Part shown: positions 42,550 through 54,727 of the stretch, in pieces
Numbering within the stretch: the first letter of the stretch is position 1
How the letters are laid out: every line of letters begins with the position of its first letter
Source of the DNA: Phragmites australis
Taxonomy: Eukaryota; Streptophyta; Magnoliopsida; Poales; Poaceae
Length of the DNA stretch: 64,000 nucleotides
Direction: 5' to 3'
NCBI RefSeq assembly: GCF_958298935.1
Contig: NC_084941.1
Coordinates: 17,210,001 to 17,274,000, forward strand
Program-made: the position numbers and the translations under genes
Notes under the pieces: generated by a model
Database searches by the model: none
What the model was told of the DNA's origin: nothing
The model's input: the letters and a program-made list of their open reading frames with translations, nothing else

Positions 42550-42950
42550 GCTGTCACGCAATATGACCCAGTCTATGATTGGATAAATGCATTTAAGATA
42601 TTGCTATATATCATTTGCATAAAAATTTGTGTCATCTCACCCACTTTTTTTCGTCAGATATGCTTCAAGATTCATACTTTTGTATCGGGTGAAACAATTT
42701 CAGAAAATTCACATGATTTTTCTTTTTGCATCTCACCCACTTTTCTAGTGAACACATATATTTATCTATGTAAGTTTAAATTATAATTCATTCCTACTAA
42801 AATTACATATTTTTAGTATTGTAATTTTAAGCTGAAAAATATATAATTTTAGGTGACTGAGAAATTATTTTTTGGGCTAGGCAATATGTAATTTTAGGCT
42901 TGCCAACATGTAAATTTAGGCTAAACAATGTGTAATTTTAGTTCATAGAA

Positions 42951-43225
42951 AAGTGGGTCAAATGACAAATATTTTCATGCGAATTAATCATGTCATAGTA
43001 TAAAACAAGCTTTTTTTTGGGTCACGTTGGCCTACCTATTCTAGATTGCTGCATCTTTTTTGAGACTCCACAGAGAGGACCACAGCGAGTTGTTGCTCCT
43101 TCCTTATCATGCTCCGCAAGTAAAATTCCTAAATTTTGTTAGGTGTGCAATGTAACTAGGATGAGACTGTGTTGGCTCAATAATTCATCGTCTGGCAGAT
43201 CGTCAGACACATGGATGGATGGTGT
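42951..43225 (+). repeat. Segmental duplication, copy 1
   Basis: The stretch from gtgggtcaaatgacaaatatt to gacacatggatggatgg is repeated at 43492-43772, 541 bp downstream, in the same orientation with small indels and about 85-90 percent similarity. No protein recognised in either copy. Confidence 0.85.
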
Positions 43226-43491
43226 TAGACTATATGCGCTTGAACTATTATATTTGAGTAATTTTAAATAAATTTTAAAAGCTCAATTAAGTTGAGGTAG
43301 GGTGTATCTTTTAGTCTCACTTTGCTAGTGAAGATGGAGGTAGACCAAGTTAAAAAGAATTATCTCCTTCACTCTCTTAGCATATGTGGTTGAGAGGATT
43401 AAGAGAATACATGCACTCGCCTCCGTCGGGCTGTGATGGGGGCAGGGCCGCACAAGACCTGTAACTAGGGATGTAACTTTATTTGATAGAA

Positions 43492-43772
43492 AAGTGGTGA
43501 AATGACAAATATTTTTATGCGAATTAATGATGTCATGGTATAAAGCAAGCTTTATTTTTTGGGTCATGCTGGCCTACCTATTCTAGATTACTGCATCCTT
43601 TTCAAAACTCCACAACGAGGACAACTGCGAGTAGTTGCTCCTTCCTTATCATGTTCTGCAAGTAAAATTCCTACACTTTGTTAGGTGTGCAATGTAACTA
43701 GGACAAGACTGTGTTGGCTCAATAATTGATCGATATCGTCAGGCAGATCGTGAGACACATGGATGGATGGAT
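43492..43772 (+). repeat. Segmental duplication, copy 2
   Basis: Partner of 42951-43225. It has an extra gatcgatatcg near 43730. The intervening 266 bp are unrelated AT-rich sequence. Confidence 0.85.
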
Positions 43773-43832
43773 GCTCAAAAATTTCCTGGGTCCGCAGATG
43801 GGCATACCGTGTATGTGTTGTGCAGTAGGATA

Positions 43833-44570
43833 GTGTTTGGTTGATTGAGCGAAATTGAATAGGATGATATCGTCTTGGATGAGATAGGACTAGACGGGAT
43901 GGTTCTGGATGAGGTGTTATAAGTATGTTGTTTGGTTAGATGTATGAGATGATGTAGAAATATGTTTAGTTGATTGTATAGAATAGAATAACTTTATACA
44001 AGATTCTGTTTGGTTGATTGAATGAGTTGATTCTGGATGAACTGTATAGGATAATAAAAACATATATAAATAGAGTATTATAAAGAAGCTCACTGTTTCA
44101 CCATATAACTTAGGGTTGAAAATAATTTTAGAAATTAGTCCATCACATAAGAAGATTATTAGTGAATTTTTCAGATTTTTGGAAATTTATTTGAGGCCGT
44201 AACAATTTTTAGAAGTTAAAAAAGTAATCTTTTTTAGAGAATTTTAGTTTCAATTCTACACAGATTTTTTATATGGATTCAACTAAAATAGGTTGCACAT
44301 GAATTATGAAACATATATAAAAAGTTCTATGATTTTTAGCAATAGAAGATCAGTATTTTAAATAGAAAAAAAATTCGAATACTGTTCACACACGTTTACT
44401 GTTCGCACGGGACGATCGGTCTGAGAGAACCGGTACAGCATCTCGTGGGAATATTCCAAAAACATAAACGAACCGATCCAGAATAAACTGGTACGATACA
44501 AGCAACCAAACGATCGAACGCCCTCCGATCCGGACAAACCGATCAGGGACGACTTGTACCAACCAAACAC
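43833..44570. mobile_element. MITE-like element with nested MULE-arm fragment
   Basis: The ends gtgtttggttg (43833) and caaccaaacac (to 44570) are a perfect 11-bp inverted repeat. Inside, gtttggttgattg-like and aaccgatcc-like words recur. The central 44095-44405 is a separate sequence matching one arm of the foldback element at 40954-41849. No ORF and no clear target duplication found. Confidence 0.6.
44095..44405 (+). repeat. Truncated copy of the foldback MULE arm
   Basis: It shares with 41440-41760 the series ataattttagaaatta, cacataagaagattattagtg, ttggaaatttatttgag, gaattttagttt and ctgttcac...gtttactgttcgcac. It is a single arm of the palindrome, so it cannot fold back. Confidence 0.75.
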
Positions 44571-45772
44571 ACGGTAAGTAGCGGCGCATCCTGGAGGCGG
44601 AATCATGCCAATAGCTAGCCCCCAATAGGACACGACTTGACTTGCTGTCCCAATAGTCACTGCTGTGAACGTACGACGTACGACAGTACGAGACACGAGG
44701 CTCAGAGTAGAGCAGAGAGCCCACAACTATACTACTGGCCTGACCGGTTTAAGACTATCCTAACTATATTTCCTTTATTTAGTTTTTTTTCCTGATTCTC
44801 TTCTTCATTTCTATTCTTTTTATTTTTTCTCATCTTTAACAGTTTCCTTTCGAGAGAAATCACGAAGGAAAAGGAGAGAGAATTCTGTCCTGAAGGGAAT
44901 ATTCTGGAAATCCCGTCGTGAAGGGAACCGTGAAGGAAACCGTTGGAATGCTAAAGGGAACGAGAATCCCTTCACGACGGAAATCTCCCCCGCGAAGGGA
45001 GCCGTTGGGTTCGGTCTTAGACTGCAATGCACTGAAGGTCTGAAGCTATCAAGAGAGTTAAATTTACATGCTAGATTAATTCAGATCAATGGTCGCTGGT
45101 GGAAACAGAATTCGATGGTGTTTCTGAAAATTTTGAATCTCGTTGCAACACAGATTCAAAATCACCGGTTCTTGTTCTACATGTTTGCTTGAAATTACCG
45201 GTTCTTGTATCCTTTAGCTCTGCTCTGCTCATGGTATGTTGTTGGCTTTGGAAGGATCCATCAAGAAAGTGTTCTGATCTCTTTCTTTTGTCTCATAAAA
45301 CATGGCTGATATGTACACGTCGATCATGCAGAGATAGCAGAAGTTTGATGCTGGACAGTGCACCCATTTCTGTTGGACCACTGATTGAAGAGATCCTGTT
45401 GGGAGCCAAACAATTTGCATTGACACATACTTAGGATCACAAATCTGCAGCACTCTGACCAGTTCCATGTCAGTTGATCTATAATTAGGGGAGCAAGCAA
45501 TCTACAGTGAAGATGAAGAATACAAGAGGTGTGAGCCAACGAATGAGGGGAGGCTTCAAATCCCCTACGAATTTCTCCTCTCTTCTCCTAACAAGGAACA
45601 AGTGAGGAAACAAAGTAGCCCCGGGTTGGTTTTGGGGATGGTTTAACACTTTTTCAGAAAGGCACAACTCCTATTTCAGCCTACTATGGCATCCCCTATG
45701 TCATTTTTTTAAATTATGTACAGTACAAGGAATCTATGATTGGTCTGTTAGTCCATCAAAGCTTGGCTGTCA
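44571..45772. other. Unassigned region with a short hairpin
   Basis: No gene recognised. The 111-codon plus frame at 45099-45434 has no known motif. A 14-bp perfect inverted repeat (ccgtcgtgaaggga at about 44914 and tcccttcacgacgg at about 44967) sits in a GC-richer segment full of gaaggga words and may be part of a MITE whose outer ends would be near 44740 and 45022 (taagac / gtctta). Confidence 0.45.
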
Positions 45773-46303
45773 CTAGCGGCGGATCCAGGATTTGACGATT
45801 GGGTATTCACTATTAAAAAAAAATTCAATTCAAAATACGAGAAATCTATAGTAGCGTAAATTTTAAATATAAATTGTTCATAGTAGAGAAGTTTCAATTA
45901 ATTAAGAGAAATTATAAAATACTTAAAGAAAATTATAATTTAACTTTGTGTTCCTTTATGGCTTGGAAGCGTTAAATGATGTCACTATCCTTAACTTGCA
46001 CAAAAAATTCACGCTCAACTGCTGATTGCCGAACTGGGCAGTCACAATATGGAGATCATGAACTCCTGATATTTGTTGCTGTGGTATGAGAAGGTGGGCT
46101 CTTTCTAGTTAATAGGCCGAGTGGAGGATGGATAGTAGCTTAGGCTCACGATTTGCTGAGTGGTCTGATAGATTGAAGCAGCAAACAAGTAAGTTAGCCT
46201 AACTAGAGATATATATACGTAGTATAGCTGCTATATAATCAATTTTTTTCAAAAAAATTAGGTATTCACCTGAATACCCATGCATCATGGTGGATCCGCC
46301 CCA
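45773..46303 (+). repeat. 0.53-kb dispersed repeat, copy 2 (MITE-like)
   Basis: Colinear with 42018-42549 (531 versus 532 bp), from ctagcggcggatccagg to ggtggatccgcccc. Point differences are scattered, and the copy is complete. Confidence 0.8.
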
Positions 46304-46658
46304 GATTGGATCCCCTCTTTTCTGTACCTTGATAGTTCTTCTAGCAGCCTAGTTTGGCAAGGTTGGAGGCAATGGGGCCTTCCCCCAACAATTGTTTTCA
46401 CGTAGTTACTTCACAAACACTCTGATCGAGTCCATAAACTTATTTTTGTCACAGATTTATTGAATAATAGCTAGTATAATTTTGTAGTATCCAATCCAAC
46501 GGTTCAAAATATTTGCAAATCATTTTAGATATACAGAGTCTTTTTAACATGAGTAAGCGCTGGATTCGGTAGCAGTGGTAGTGCGCGGATACAATTTACT
46601 GCACTAGTTATTCACCTACATGACGTAATAGACCTCACTCATGCACACATAAAGCTAT
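46304..46658. other. Spacer before the Copia element
   Basis: No coding sequence recognised. It ends with gctat, the target duplication of the Copia element. It is the original neighbour of the CAD-like fragment at 58330, from which it is now split by the 11.6-kb insertion. Confidence 0.5.
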
Positions 46659-48764
46659 TGAGAAACTAAATTGAAATATATGTTGGTTTACTTATAATGA
46701 GTGATTGATATTGATATTGATATTTATTTAGCTTAATGATCTTCAGTTTTACATGAGCTTTGATGTGATTTGAATTATTTTGGGATTTTATTTGAGCATA
46801 TTGATTATGTACTAACTGGAATTAGAGTTAGAAATATGTGTTTGCTTGTCTCATGGTGTGCAGGCGATGGTGTAACTTGATGGTCGATGGCAGGATAATC
46901 GGAGCTAAGTGGAGTGCTTGGTGTCGGATGATTAAGGAGGTCGAGCGGAGTCAAGAGTAATTTTAGCTGAACACGTGGAGATCAAGACGACGTGTTGATA
47001 AAGTCAAACGAAAGCAATGCTAGTGCAAGTGATAAGACGGCTTGAGGGATCGGGAGCGAAAGAGACTTGCCGGCTATCAGGATCATATGAAGGAGTACAC
47101 GTGTCGACATCGAAACGCTTACTTAAGGTGTAAGCAAGGTGACGAGTAACGCTTTGAGAAGCGTGCAAATGATTTCACGGTTTGGTCTCAAAACTGTGAG
47201 AGGACTGGAGAAGTATATGGCACTATCACAAAGCTTACGTCAAGGCAAAGCTAAGTCGTGAAGGCACTGCGGCCATCCGATGAATGGAGAAGAAAATGGA
47301 CTAAAATGTCCTCGGTGGTAGGTATAAGTGTACTACAAGCGATGTGTATTTTGGGAAAAAGCTAGAAAACTTAGGGGTCAAGTTTACTATGGCTATAAAT
47401 AGAGAAGTAGAGCTATGAGAGAGTTTGAACTAGCCACTTGAGCTCCCTTGTATCACCTATTTGGGAGTTTAGAACTAGGGTTTTAGAGGAGAGAAGGATT
47501 AGTGCTTCGCCTATGTAATAGGTGAGAGTTTTGAGAAATAAATATTTGTAATCACCTAAAATAGGGTTGACCTCTTTGAGTAATGAAGTTTATATTTTTG
47601 CATATGCTTGAATCCCTCTCCTTCTAGTTTTACTCTATTGGTTCCCTTGCAAATTTGCAAGTTTTTGTTTCCAGTTTTGATTTTCATTTTGTTTTTTTGC
47701 TAAAATTTTAGCACTTTGTGAGATCATTCTTTTGTTGCTAGAGGCATAAAATTCACATACGCAGTGATGGGGTCTTTAATTCCCTTTCCTCTAGAAAATC
47801 AACTTAGAGAGTTTCGTTGTTCGGTGTTCATCTTTTCTTGTTTCTTTGCAAGTTGTGACATTTCGAGTGCTAAAATATATGGATTGATCTTAAATGGAGA
47901 CTATGGTTCATATAGGGCTGGACAAAAAGCTTGCGGCTCATGAGCTAGCTCGGGCTCGTGGAGGCTCGGTTCGGCTCGGCTCGGTTCGTTACCCAAACGA
48001 GCCGAGCTCGAGCCACACCGTTGGCTCGCTTTGTGAACCGAGCCGAGCCGAGCTAGCTCGCGAGCCGCTCGTGAGCCAAACTGAGCCATGGACCGTTGGC
48101 ATGCCTGGTCCAGTAATTCAACACTCTAGCATCAGTCTGTTTAGTTGTAGACTGTGCATGTGTGCATATTTTTGCTCCATTGATTTGCTACCCTGCTTAT
48201 TCATAGCTAGGCCTCATGATGGATGCAATGCAGAGCTATATAGGCATATAGCTGGGCATGGTGATGAAGACTGCAAAGCCGCAGCAAGTCTGAGACTACC
48301 TGGTATGAGCTTGAGCTGTGTTTTATGACTCATGCGTGAATGTATATAAATAAATCTAATAGTTGTTGTTATCGTGTGTTCCCTATTTGCGTGTGAGGTG
48401 TTTTCGAGCTTCTGTCCTGCATTGATGCCTGATGGTCTGGAAGGCTTGCGAGCCGGCTCGAGCCAGCAACCGAGCCGAGCCGAGCCAATATTTTAGCTCG
48501 GTTCGCAAACCGAGCCGAGCCTACACTTCACCGAGCTTCTACAAGCCGAGCCGAGCCAGGCTCGTTTCCAGCCCTAGGTTCATACACCATCCGTGGAATC
48601 ATGTTACCTTAATTTTCTTTTGTTAAAACTTCTCTATATTTTTTTCTTCTGTTTGAGTTTTGAGATGCGTTGGGTTATCCAAATTGAAGAAGGTTATCAA
48701 TTTCACAAGAAATTTATTGAGACGTTTATTCACCGCTCCTCTAGTCACCAATCCCGTTCCTACA
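46659..48764 (+). repeat. Left LTR of the Copia element (contains a hAT insertion)
   Basis: 2106 bp including the 664-bp insertion and its 8-bp duplication. TATA box ctataaata near 47393 (matching 57580). It differs from the right LTR at many sites, indicating an old insertion. Confidence 0.92.
47913..48576. mobile_element. hAT-type non-autonomous element with GAGCCGAGCC arrays
   Basis: The termini TAGGGCTGG and CCAGCCCTA are perfect 9-bp inverted repeats. The 8-bp target duplication ggttcata (47905-47912 and 48577-48584) is the size made by hAT transposases, and the right Copia LTR gives the empty site. Both subterminal zones (47935-48080 and 48440-48560) are dense in gagccgagcc and its complement ggctcggctc. 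The centre is AT-rich and non-coding. The short frames it produces are repeat-derived. Confidence 0.93.
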
Positions 48765-48826
48765 ATTGGTATCAGAGCCGGTTTGATCACTTATTGACCT
48801 TAACAGCTTTGTGATCCGTAGGTGAC

Positions 48827-49879
48827 ATGAAGAAAAGTGAAAAGATTCCGCTATTTGATAGCCATAATTTTTCGTACTAGAAGGTGCGCATGGAGGCTTA
48901 TCTTTTAAGCCAAGAAAGTGCAATTTGGGGGTAGTTGATTTCAACTACGAGATCCCTGCTGCTCGCATGACTCAGTTTCAAATCAAACATTATGAGACCA
49001 ATAACAAGGCTAGAAATATTTTGTTCACAAGCCTGAGTCAGAATGAGTTTGACAGGGTTCATCACCTCTGTACTGCCCGGGAGATCTGGACAACTCTAAG
49101 TGTCTTTCATGAATGCACTAATCAGATTAAGGCCAGACGCCAAAGCACATACAACCAAGAATATCAAATATTTGTGCAAGGCCCCGGAGAGTCTTTGGAT
49201 GCCATGTTTGCTCGCTTTGATGAAATTGTTAGCAATCTTTGATCAACTGGTATTTTGCCCTATTTTGACCATGAGAGAGCGATCAAGCTTCTCTATACTC
49301 TGGATCGTAGCATATGGGAAGTGAAGATCTCAAACATTGACGAGTCATCAAGTTATGACACGTTAACTTATGATGAATTCTTTAGCAAGCTCAAGTCCAC
49401 CAACTCGAATTGGTCTCGGAAACCCCATATCTCAGAACATGGTGTTGGTTTCTAGACCTTGCGGTGGCAACAAGTATGGAGTTAGTGTTTCTTGTGCTAA
49501 CACTTTATCTGGTGGATTTTCTTTGTCTTCCTTAGTCTCTATCTCAGAGGAGCAGGTGGATGTGCTTAACGATGAGGATCTTGCACTGATCGTGAAAAAA
49601 TTCACCCACTTCTACAACAACCGCCGAGATTGGAGGAGGGGTGGTTCCCGTGCCTGCTTTGAGTGTGGTGATACCACCCACTTCAAGGTGGACTGCCCGA
49701 AACTCAAGAAGAAGGAAGACCGCGACCATGACTACGACAAGCATAAGAAGAAGAACAAGAAGCCCTTCTTCAAGAAGAACCGCAACAAGATGGCCAACAA
49801 GGCATCCAATGCGGCTTCTAGGCTGTTCGTAGCAGCTCTCAGCAACATCGACACCTCTTCAGGCGAGGAGGAGACCTCA
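48827..49879 (+). pseudogene. Copia gag (capsid/nucleocapsid) remnant
   Basis: From MKKSEKIPLFDSHNF (48827) through VDFNYEIPAARMTQFQIKHY, HLCTAREIWTTLSVFHECTN, IKARRQSTYNQEYQIF and SLDAMFARFDEIVSNL to a nucleocapsid with zinc knuckle CFECGDTTHFKVDC (CX2CX4HX4C, about 49660-49702) and a Lys-rich tail (KKKNKKPFFKKN). UBN2-type Gag of plant Copia. Stops at about 48880 and 48932, and frame changes near 49240 and 49430, inactivate it. At 49879 it is cut exactly by the terminus of the inverted Gypsy LTR. Confidence 0.88.
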
Positions 49880-51081
49880 TGATGCGCGTTTGCCTGATCT
49901 TTCGAAAGGTAATATGATAAGTCAATTGGTGGAGTTTGGACGTTGATGATCCAAAGGCTCCAAACAAAACAGATCGATAACCTTCGCAACCACTAAACCA
50001 CTACTCTGTGATAATCAACCGTGCCAAGACACAATTGACCTCGCCAAGAAGGCTTTTCCTATAAGAGAATCGAGAACACAAGCAAGATCAGGTAGATGCA
50101 ATCTGAATATTGCTAATTACCAATAAAGTACTCGAGTTGGGATTCAACAAACCAATAAACGGTGAAACTATCTAAAACAGAATAATCTAAGTTAAACCCA
50201 AGCCTAAACTACGATGACTACTGTGTATATATAGGAGGGATGTAAGGAGGTCGATCTAGGGTGGTGCAGTCATGGAAAGAGGAATACACAACTTGGACTC
50301 TGACCCCGACACAATTACAAGACCTAACAAGGCCCAAAACGGTGGCGCAACACCTTATTTCTTTGACTCTGACTAAACTATAAGGAATATTTGGTCGAGC
50401 TCATATTCGTTGGAAAGGGCTTGTCGTAAGCTTTCCATAATATCCAAGATTGCCTAAAACGGACTTCATATGAGAGAGTTATGCCCATTTTACTGACGTG
50501 ATATCCTAGGACTCAACCACGACCACGACCACGACCACGACTAGAGCTCAGCCTCGAGTCCATGTAGACTTGGCCTTCGAGGGGTGATGTCTGGGTAAGG
50601 TTGTGGTGCTTCTCCCACGTTCCTAAGCAATAAAACATCACGAGAATTTAGTAGTAATCCAAGGAAGCCTGGACAGCAAGGAATGACTTAACCTGGTGGT
50701 CTAATTCTTGTGCACTTGATGTGCGTTTGCCCGATCTTCCGAAAGGTAATATGATAATTTGATTGGTGGAGCTTCGACATTGATGATCCAAAGGCTCCGA
50801 ATAGAACAAATCGACAACCCTTGCAACCACTATACCACTACTTCGTGGTTGTCAACCGTGCTAAGATGCAGTTAACCTTGCTAAGAAGGCTTTTCCTGCA
50901 AGCGAATCGAGAACACAAGCAAGAACAGGTAGATGCAATCTGAATATTGCTAATTACCAATGAAGTACTCGAGTTCACCTGGTGGTCTAATTGTCGTGCA
51001 CATGCTCTTGTAACTGGACCTTGTATGATTTGAAGATTATTTACGGTATTGATCGTATCCGAAGGAGCCATGGGATCATCA
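49880..51081 (-). repeat. Rearranged double 3' LTR of the CRM-like element
   Basis: On the minus strand one LTR starts TGATGATCCC at 51081, is internally deleted, and ends at 50717. A second LTR lacking its first ~70 bp follows from 50716 to 49880. The stretch 50717-50985 therefore repeats 49880-50148. A minus-strand TATA (tatatatacac) is at about 50223-50234. A small (gaccac)n run lies at 50517-50541. This is likely the product of recombination between LTRs. Confidence 0.8.
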
Positions 51082-54000
51082 TCCTCCCCCTCTTGAATTA
51101 GAGTTGTCCTCAACTCAAGCTCATATTCTTCTCCCAAATAAGGCTTCAAATCTTGATAGTGGAGTGTACAAACTTCTATTTGACTATCAGTTTGAGGATG
51201 ACATGTAGTAGAAAACAACAGCTTCACCCCAAGTTTATTCCAAAGTGATATCCAAAAGTGACTCAAAAACTTTGCATTATGATCCGAGACAATAGTATTG
51301 GGCACTCCATGTAGTCAAACGATTTCCCTGAAAAATGAATCAGCTATGTTTGTAGCATCATCGCTCTTGTAACAAGTATAAAATATGCCATTTTAGAGAA
51401 TCGATCCACAACTACAAATATGCTATCCCTCCCCCTCATTGTCCTAGGTAGTCCTAAAATAAAAGCAATGGAAATATCCTCCCAAGGTGCACTAGGAATA
51501 GGAAGAGGCATGTAAAGACCATGTGGATTTAAAAGAGACTTAGCTTTATTGTAAGTGGTGCAACGTGACACGTAGCGCTCGATGTCACGTCTCATCTTTG
51601 GCCAAAAGAAGTGGGCGGCCAGTACATCTTCAGTTTTCTTTGCTCTAAAATGTGCCATCAATCCTTCTCCAAATGCGTCCTGTAACAACAAAAGATGAAC
51701 AGAGCTAGCTGGAATGCATAGCTTGTTAGAGTGATAGAGCAATCCTTCATTGAGCACATATTTATTCCATGTCTTCCCTTCTTTGCAATGTTCAAACACT
51801 TCTTTAAAGTCTAAATTAGCAGCATATAAGTCTTTAATGGTCTCTAAACCAAAAATCTTATAATCAAGTTGAGATAACATGATATAACGTCTAGAAAGCG
51901 CATCAACAATCACATTGTCCTTTCCTTTCTTATGTTTTATGACATATGAAAACAACTAAATAAATTCTACCTATTTAGCATGTCGTTTGTTCAGTTTAGC
52001 TTGACTTCTAATATGTTTCAGCGATTCATGATCAGAATGTATAATAAATTCTTTGAGCCATAGATAATGTTACCAAGTTTCAAACACACGAACTAAAGCA
52101 TACAATTCTTTATCATAAGTGGAATAATTCAGACTTGGCCCACTTAATTTTTCACTGAAATAAGCAACAGATTTGCCTTCTTGAATTAGCACACCTCCAA
52201 TTCCAATCCCACTAGCATCACATTCTAGTTCAAAGGTCATACCAAAATCAGGGAGTTGGAGCAAAGGAGCATGGGTAAGTTTCTCTTTTAACAACTTGAA
52301 TGCTTTTTCTTGTGCAGGTCCCCATTTAAAAACTTCTCTTTTCTTTGTCAACTAATTTAATGGAGCAGCAATAGTGTTGAAATCCCGCACAAGTCGTTGA
52401 TAGAAACTCGTAAGACCATGAAAGCTTCTCACTTGAGTAACAATCTCAGGAGTTGGCCAGCTCTTTATAGCTTCATTTTTTGCTTCATCCACTTATATTC
52501 CCTATGGAGTAATTACATAGCCAAGAAAAGAAACTCGATCCGTGCAAAAGATGCACTTTTCGAGGTTACCAAACAAACGTACATCTCTCAAAGCATTAAA
52601 AACAGTACGTAAGTGATCAAAGTGTAGTTCATATGACTTAATGTAAATCAAGATGTCATCAAAGTAAACCACCACAAATCTTCTAATTAAAGCACACAAA
52701 ACTTTGTTCATCAATCGTATGAAAGTACTAGGTGCATTAGTTAACCCAAAAGGCATTACTAACCACTCATACAAACCAAATTTAGTTTGAAATGCAGTCT
52801 TCCATTCATCTCCAAGTTTCATTCTGATTTGGTGGTATCCACTTCATAAGTTAATTTTAGTGAAAATTATAGAACCACTCAACTCATGAAGCATATTATC
52901 TAACCTAGGAATAGGGTGACGGTATCTTATAGTAATATTATTGATGACTCTACAATCAACACACATACGTGAACTACCGTCTTTCTTAGGAACCAAAAGA
53001 ACAGGAACAACATAAGGGCTAAGACTTTCTCGTACATACCCACGGTCCAAAAGGTCTTGAACTTATCGCTGAATTTCCTTAGGCTCTTCCGGGTTGGTCC
53101 TATATGCAGCACGGTTTGGCAAAGTTGCTCCCGGAATCAAATAGGTGGTAATCCCGAGGGTACTTCAGCTGGAAATACATCTATAAACTCCTGCAAAAGG
53201 TTAGCAAGAGTAAGAGGCAATGAGCTAGATATATTCTCAAGTGAAACTAAAGCATCTTTGCATATCAAAACATAGCATGGCAGCTTATTATCACAAATTT
53301 CAGTAAGGTCAGATTTAGTAGAAAGCATAACTCACCCTTTTAGTCTAATTCCATCGCACTTAGAAGTTATTATTGCTTTCTCCTTTTTTGGTGGAAAAAC
53401 TTTTTTCGCTGCTTGCTGATTTTCAGATTCATTCTCAAACTCTCTTTTCTTATTTTCAGCTATCCCTTGTTCACATTTCACAATTTCAGCAGGAGTTAAA
53501 GGTAGAATTCTTTCCTTTATGCATAAGGGTGTACTTATTACTTCTACCATAATGTGTTGCATTAGTATCAAACTCTCATGGTCGTCCTAGTAAAACAGAG
53601 CATGCTTGCATGGGAACTACATCGAAATCAGCACATGGTATGAACCAGTAGAAAAATGTACCCTTGCTGTTTGCATTACCTTTACTTTACCACTGTTGTT
53701 GAATCATTGAATATGATAAGGGTGAGGATAGTTTCTTGTGGGCAAGGCAAGCTTATTGATCATATCTGAACTTACCAAGTTGTTGCAGCTTCCTCCATCA
53801 ATAATGACTCAAACACAATAATCCTTGACTATGAGGAACATCTGAAACAAATTGTGGCGTTGTAGCTGTTCCACTTGCTCCATTTGAGTGCTTAACACTT
53901 GCTGCACAATGATGGTCCGATAATCCTCCCTGGCAGTGGCATCGAACACTTTCTCATGGTTGATATCCGTCTCAGGACCATCCTCATCACCTACATGGTT

Positions 54001-54727
54001 AGCTGCAAGAGCATATTCATCCTCAACATCACTAGCACTTACATATCATCCATCTTCTGTTACAAGGTATGCTCGTTGACTTGGGCAATCCTTCATGATG
54101 TGACCCATTCCCTTGCATCAGTGGCATACAATCCCTGTTGATCGGCCTGTAGAAGCAACCGAATAACAGCTCTTGGTTGGACCCTGCACACTTAAGGATT
54201 TGCTTACCTCAGGAGCGTGCGATAGTGTCGAAGGTACTGCTGAACGCGCCCTACTCGAGAAGGGGGTAGCAGACCGTTTAGTTGAATGTGGGGCTATTTT
54301 GACTTGTCCCAGTATTGATTTTGAAGTAGTCGTGCTTCCAAAATTGCTCCTTGGACTCTGTTGTCGTCCTTGCAATTCTTTTTCTGCCAAACACGCAAGT
54401 TGGAACAATCTATGAACACTATCGTATTCTTTATAATCAACTATGTCCTGAATTTCACGCCTTAACCCTCCATAAAAGTGTGCCATTGCAGCCTCTTCAT
54501 CCTCAATAATATCACAACGTAACATACTAATTTGTAGCTCTTGATAATATTCTTCTACGGATCTATCACCTTGGTTTAAGTGCTATAATTTCTTACACAA
54601 ATCATGTTTATAAGAGGGTGGAACGAATCTGTTACGCATAGCAACCTTTAAAGCATTCCATATGGTAGGCGCTAATCAGTCGATGCATACCCTATTCCAC
54701 CAGATGATTGCAAAAAATTTAAATTCA
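50998..54727 (-). pseudogene. Gypsy gag-pol remnant of the CRM-like element
   Basis: In minus-strand order: Gag end (MLRCDIIEDEEAAMAHFYGG, 54525), zinc knuckle CHQCKGMGHIMKDC (about 54125-54085), protease VIIDGGSCNNLVSSDMINKL (about 53800), RT ([37 protein letters not shown] and catalytic YFDDIL near 52650), RNase H ([20 protein letters not shown]), tether VIKHKKGKDNVIVDALSRR, integrase zinc finger (second CxxC Cys now Tyr: CTTYNKAKS) and core. The first catalytic Asp of the DDE core is Ala (SIAFILGLP). SDHNAKF and QIEV keep the later residues. A deletion joins QIEV to the integrase tail. Many stops. Nearly all pol domains are present, unlike the sister copy at 10777. Confidence 0.88.

Noticed and set aside
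45099..45434. A 111-codon frame in the unassigned region
   Set aside because: No motif, no gene-like context and no support beyond length.
47894..48626. Frames encoding Ser/Arg/Glu-rich repeats
   Set aside because: Translation of gagccgagcc arrays in a hAT-type element. Not a gene.
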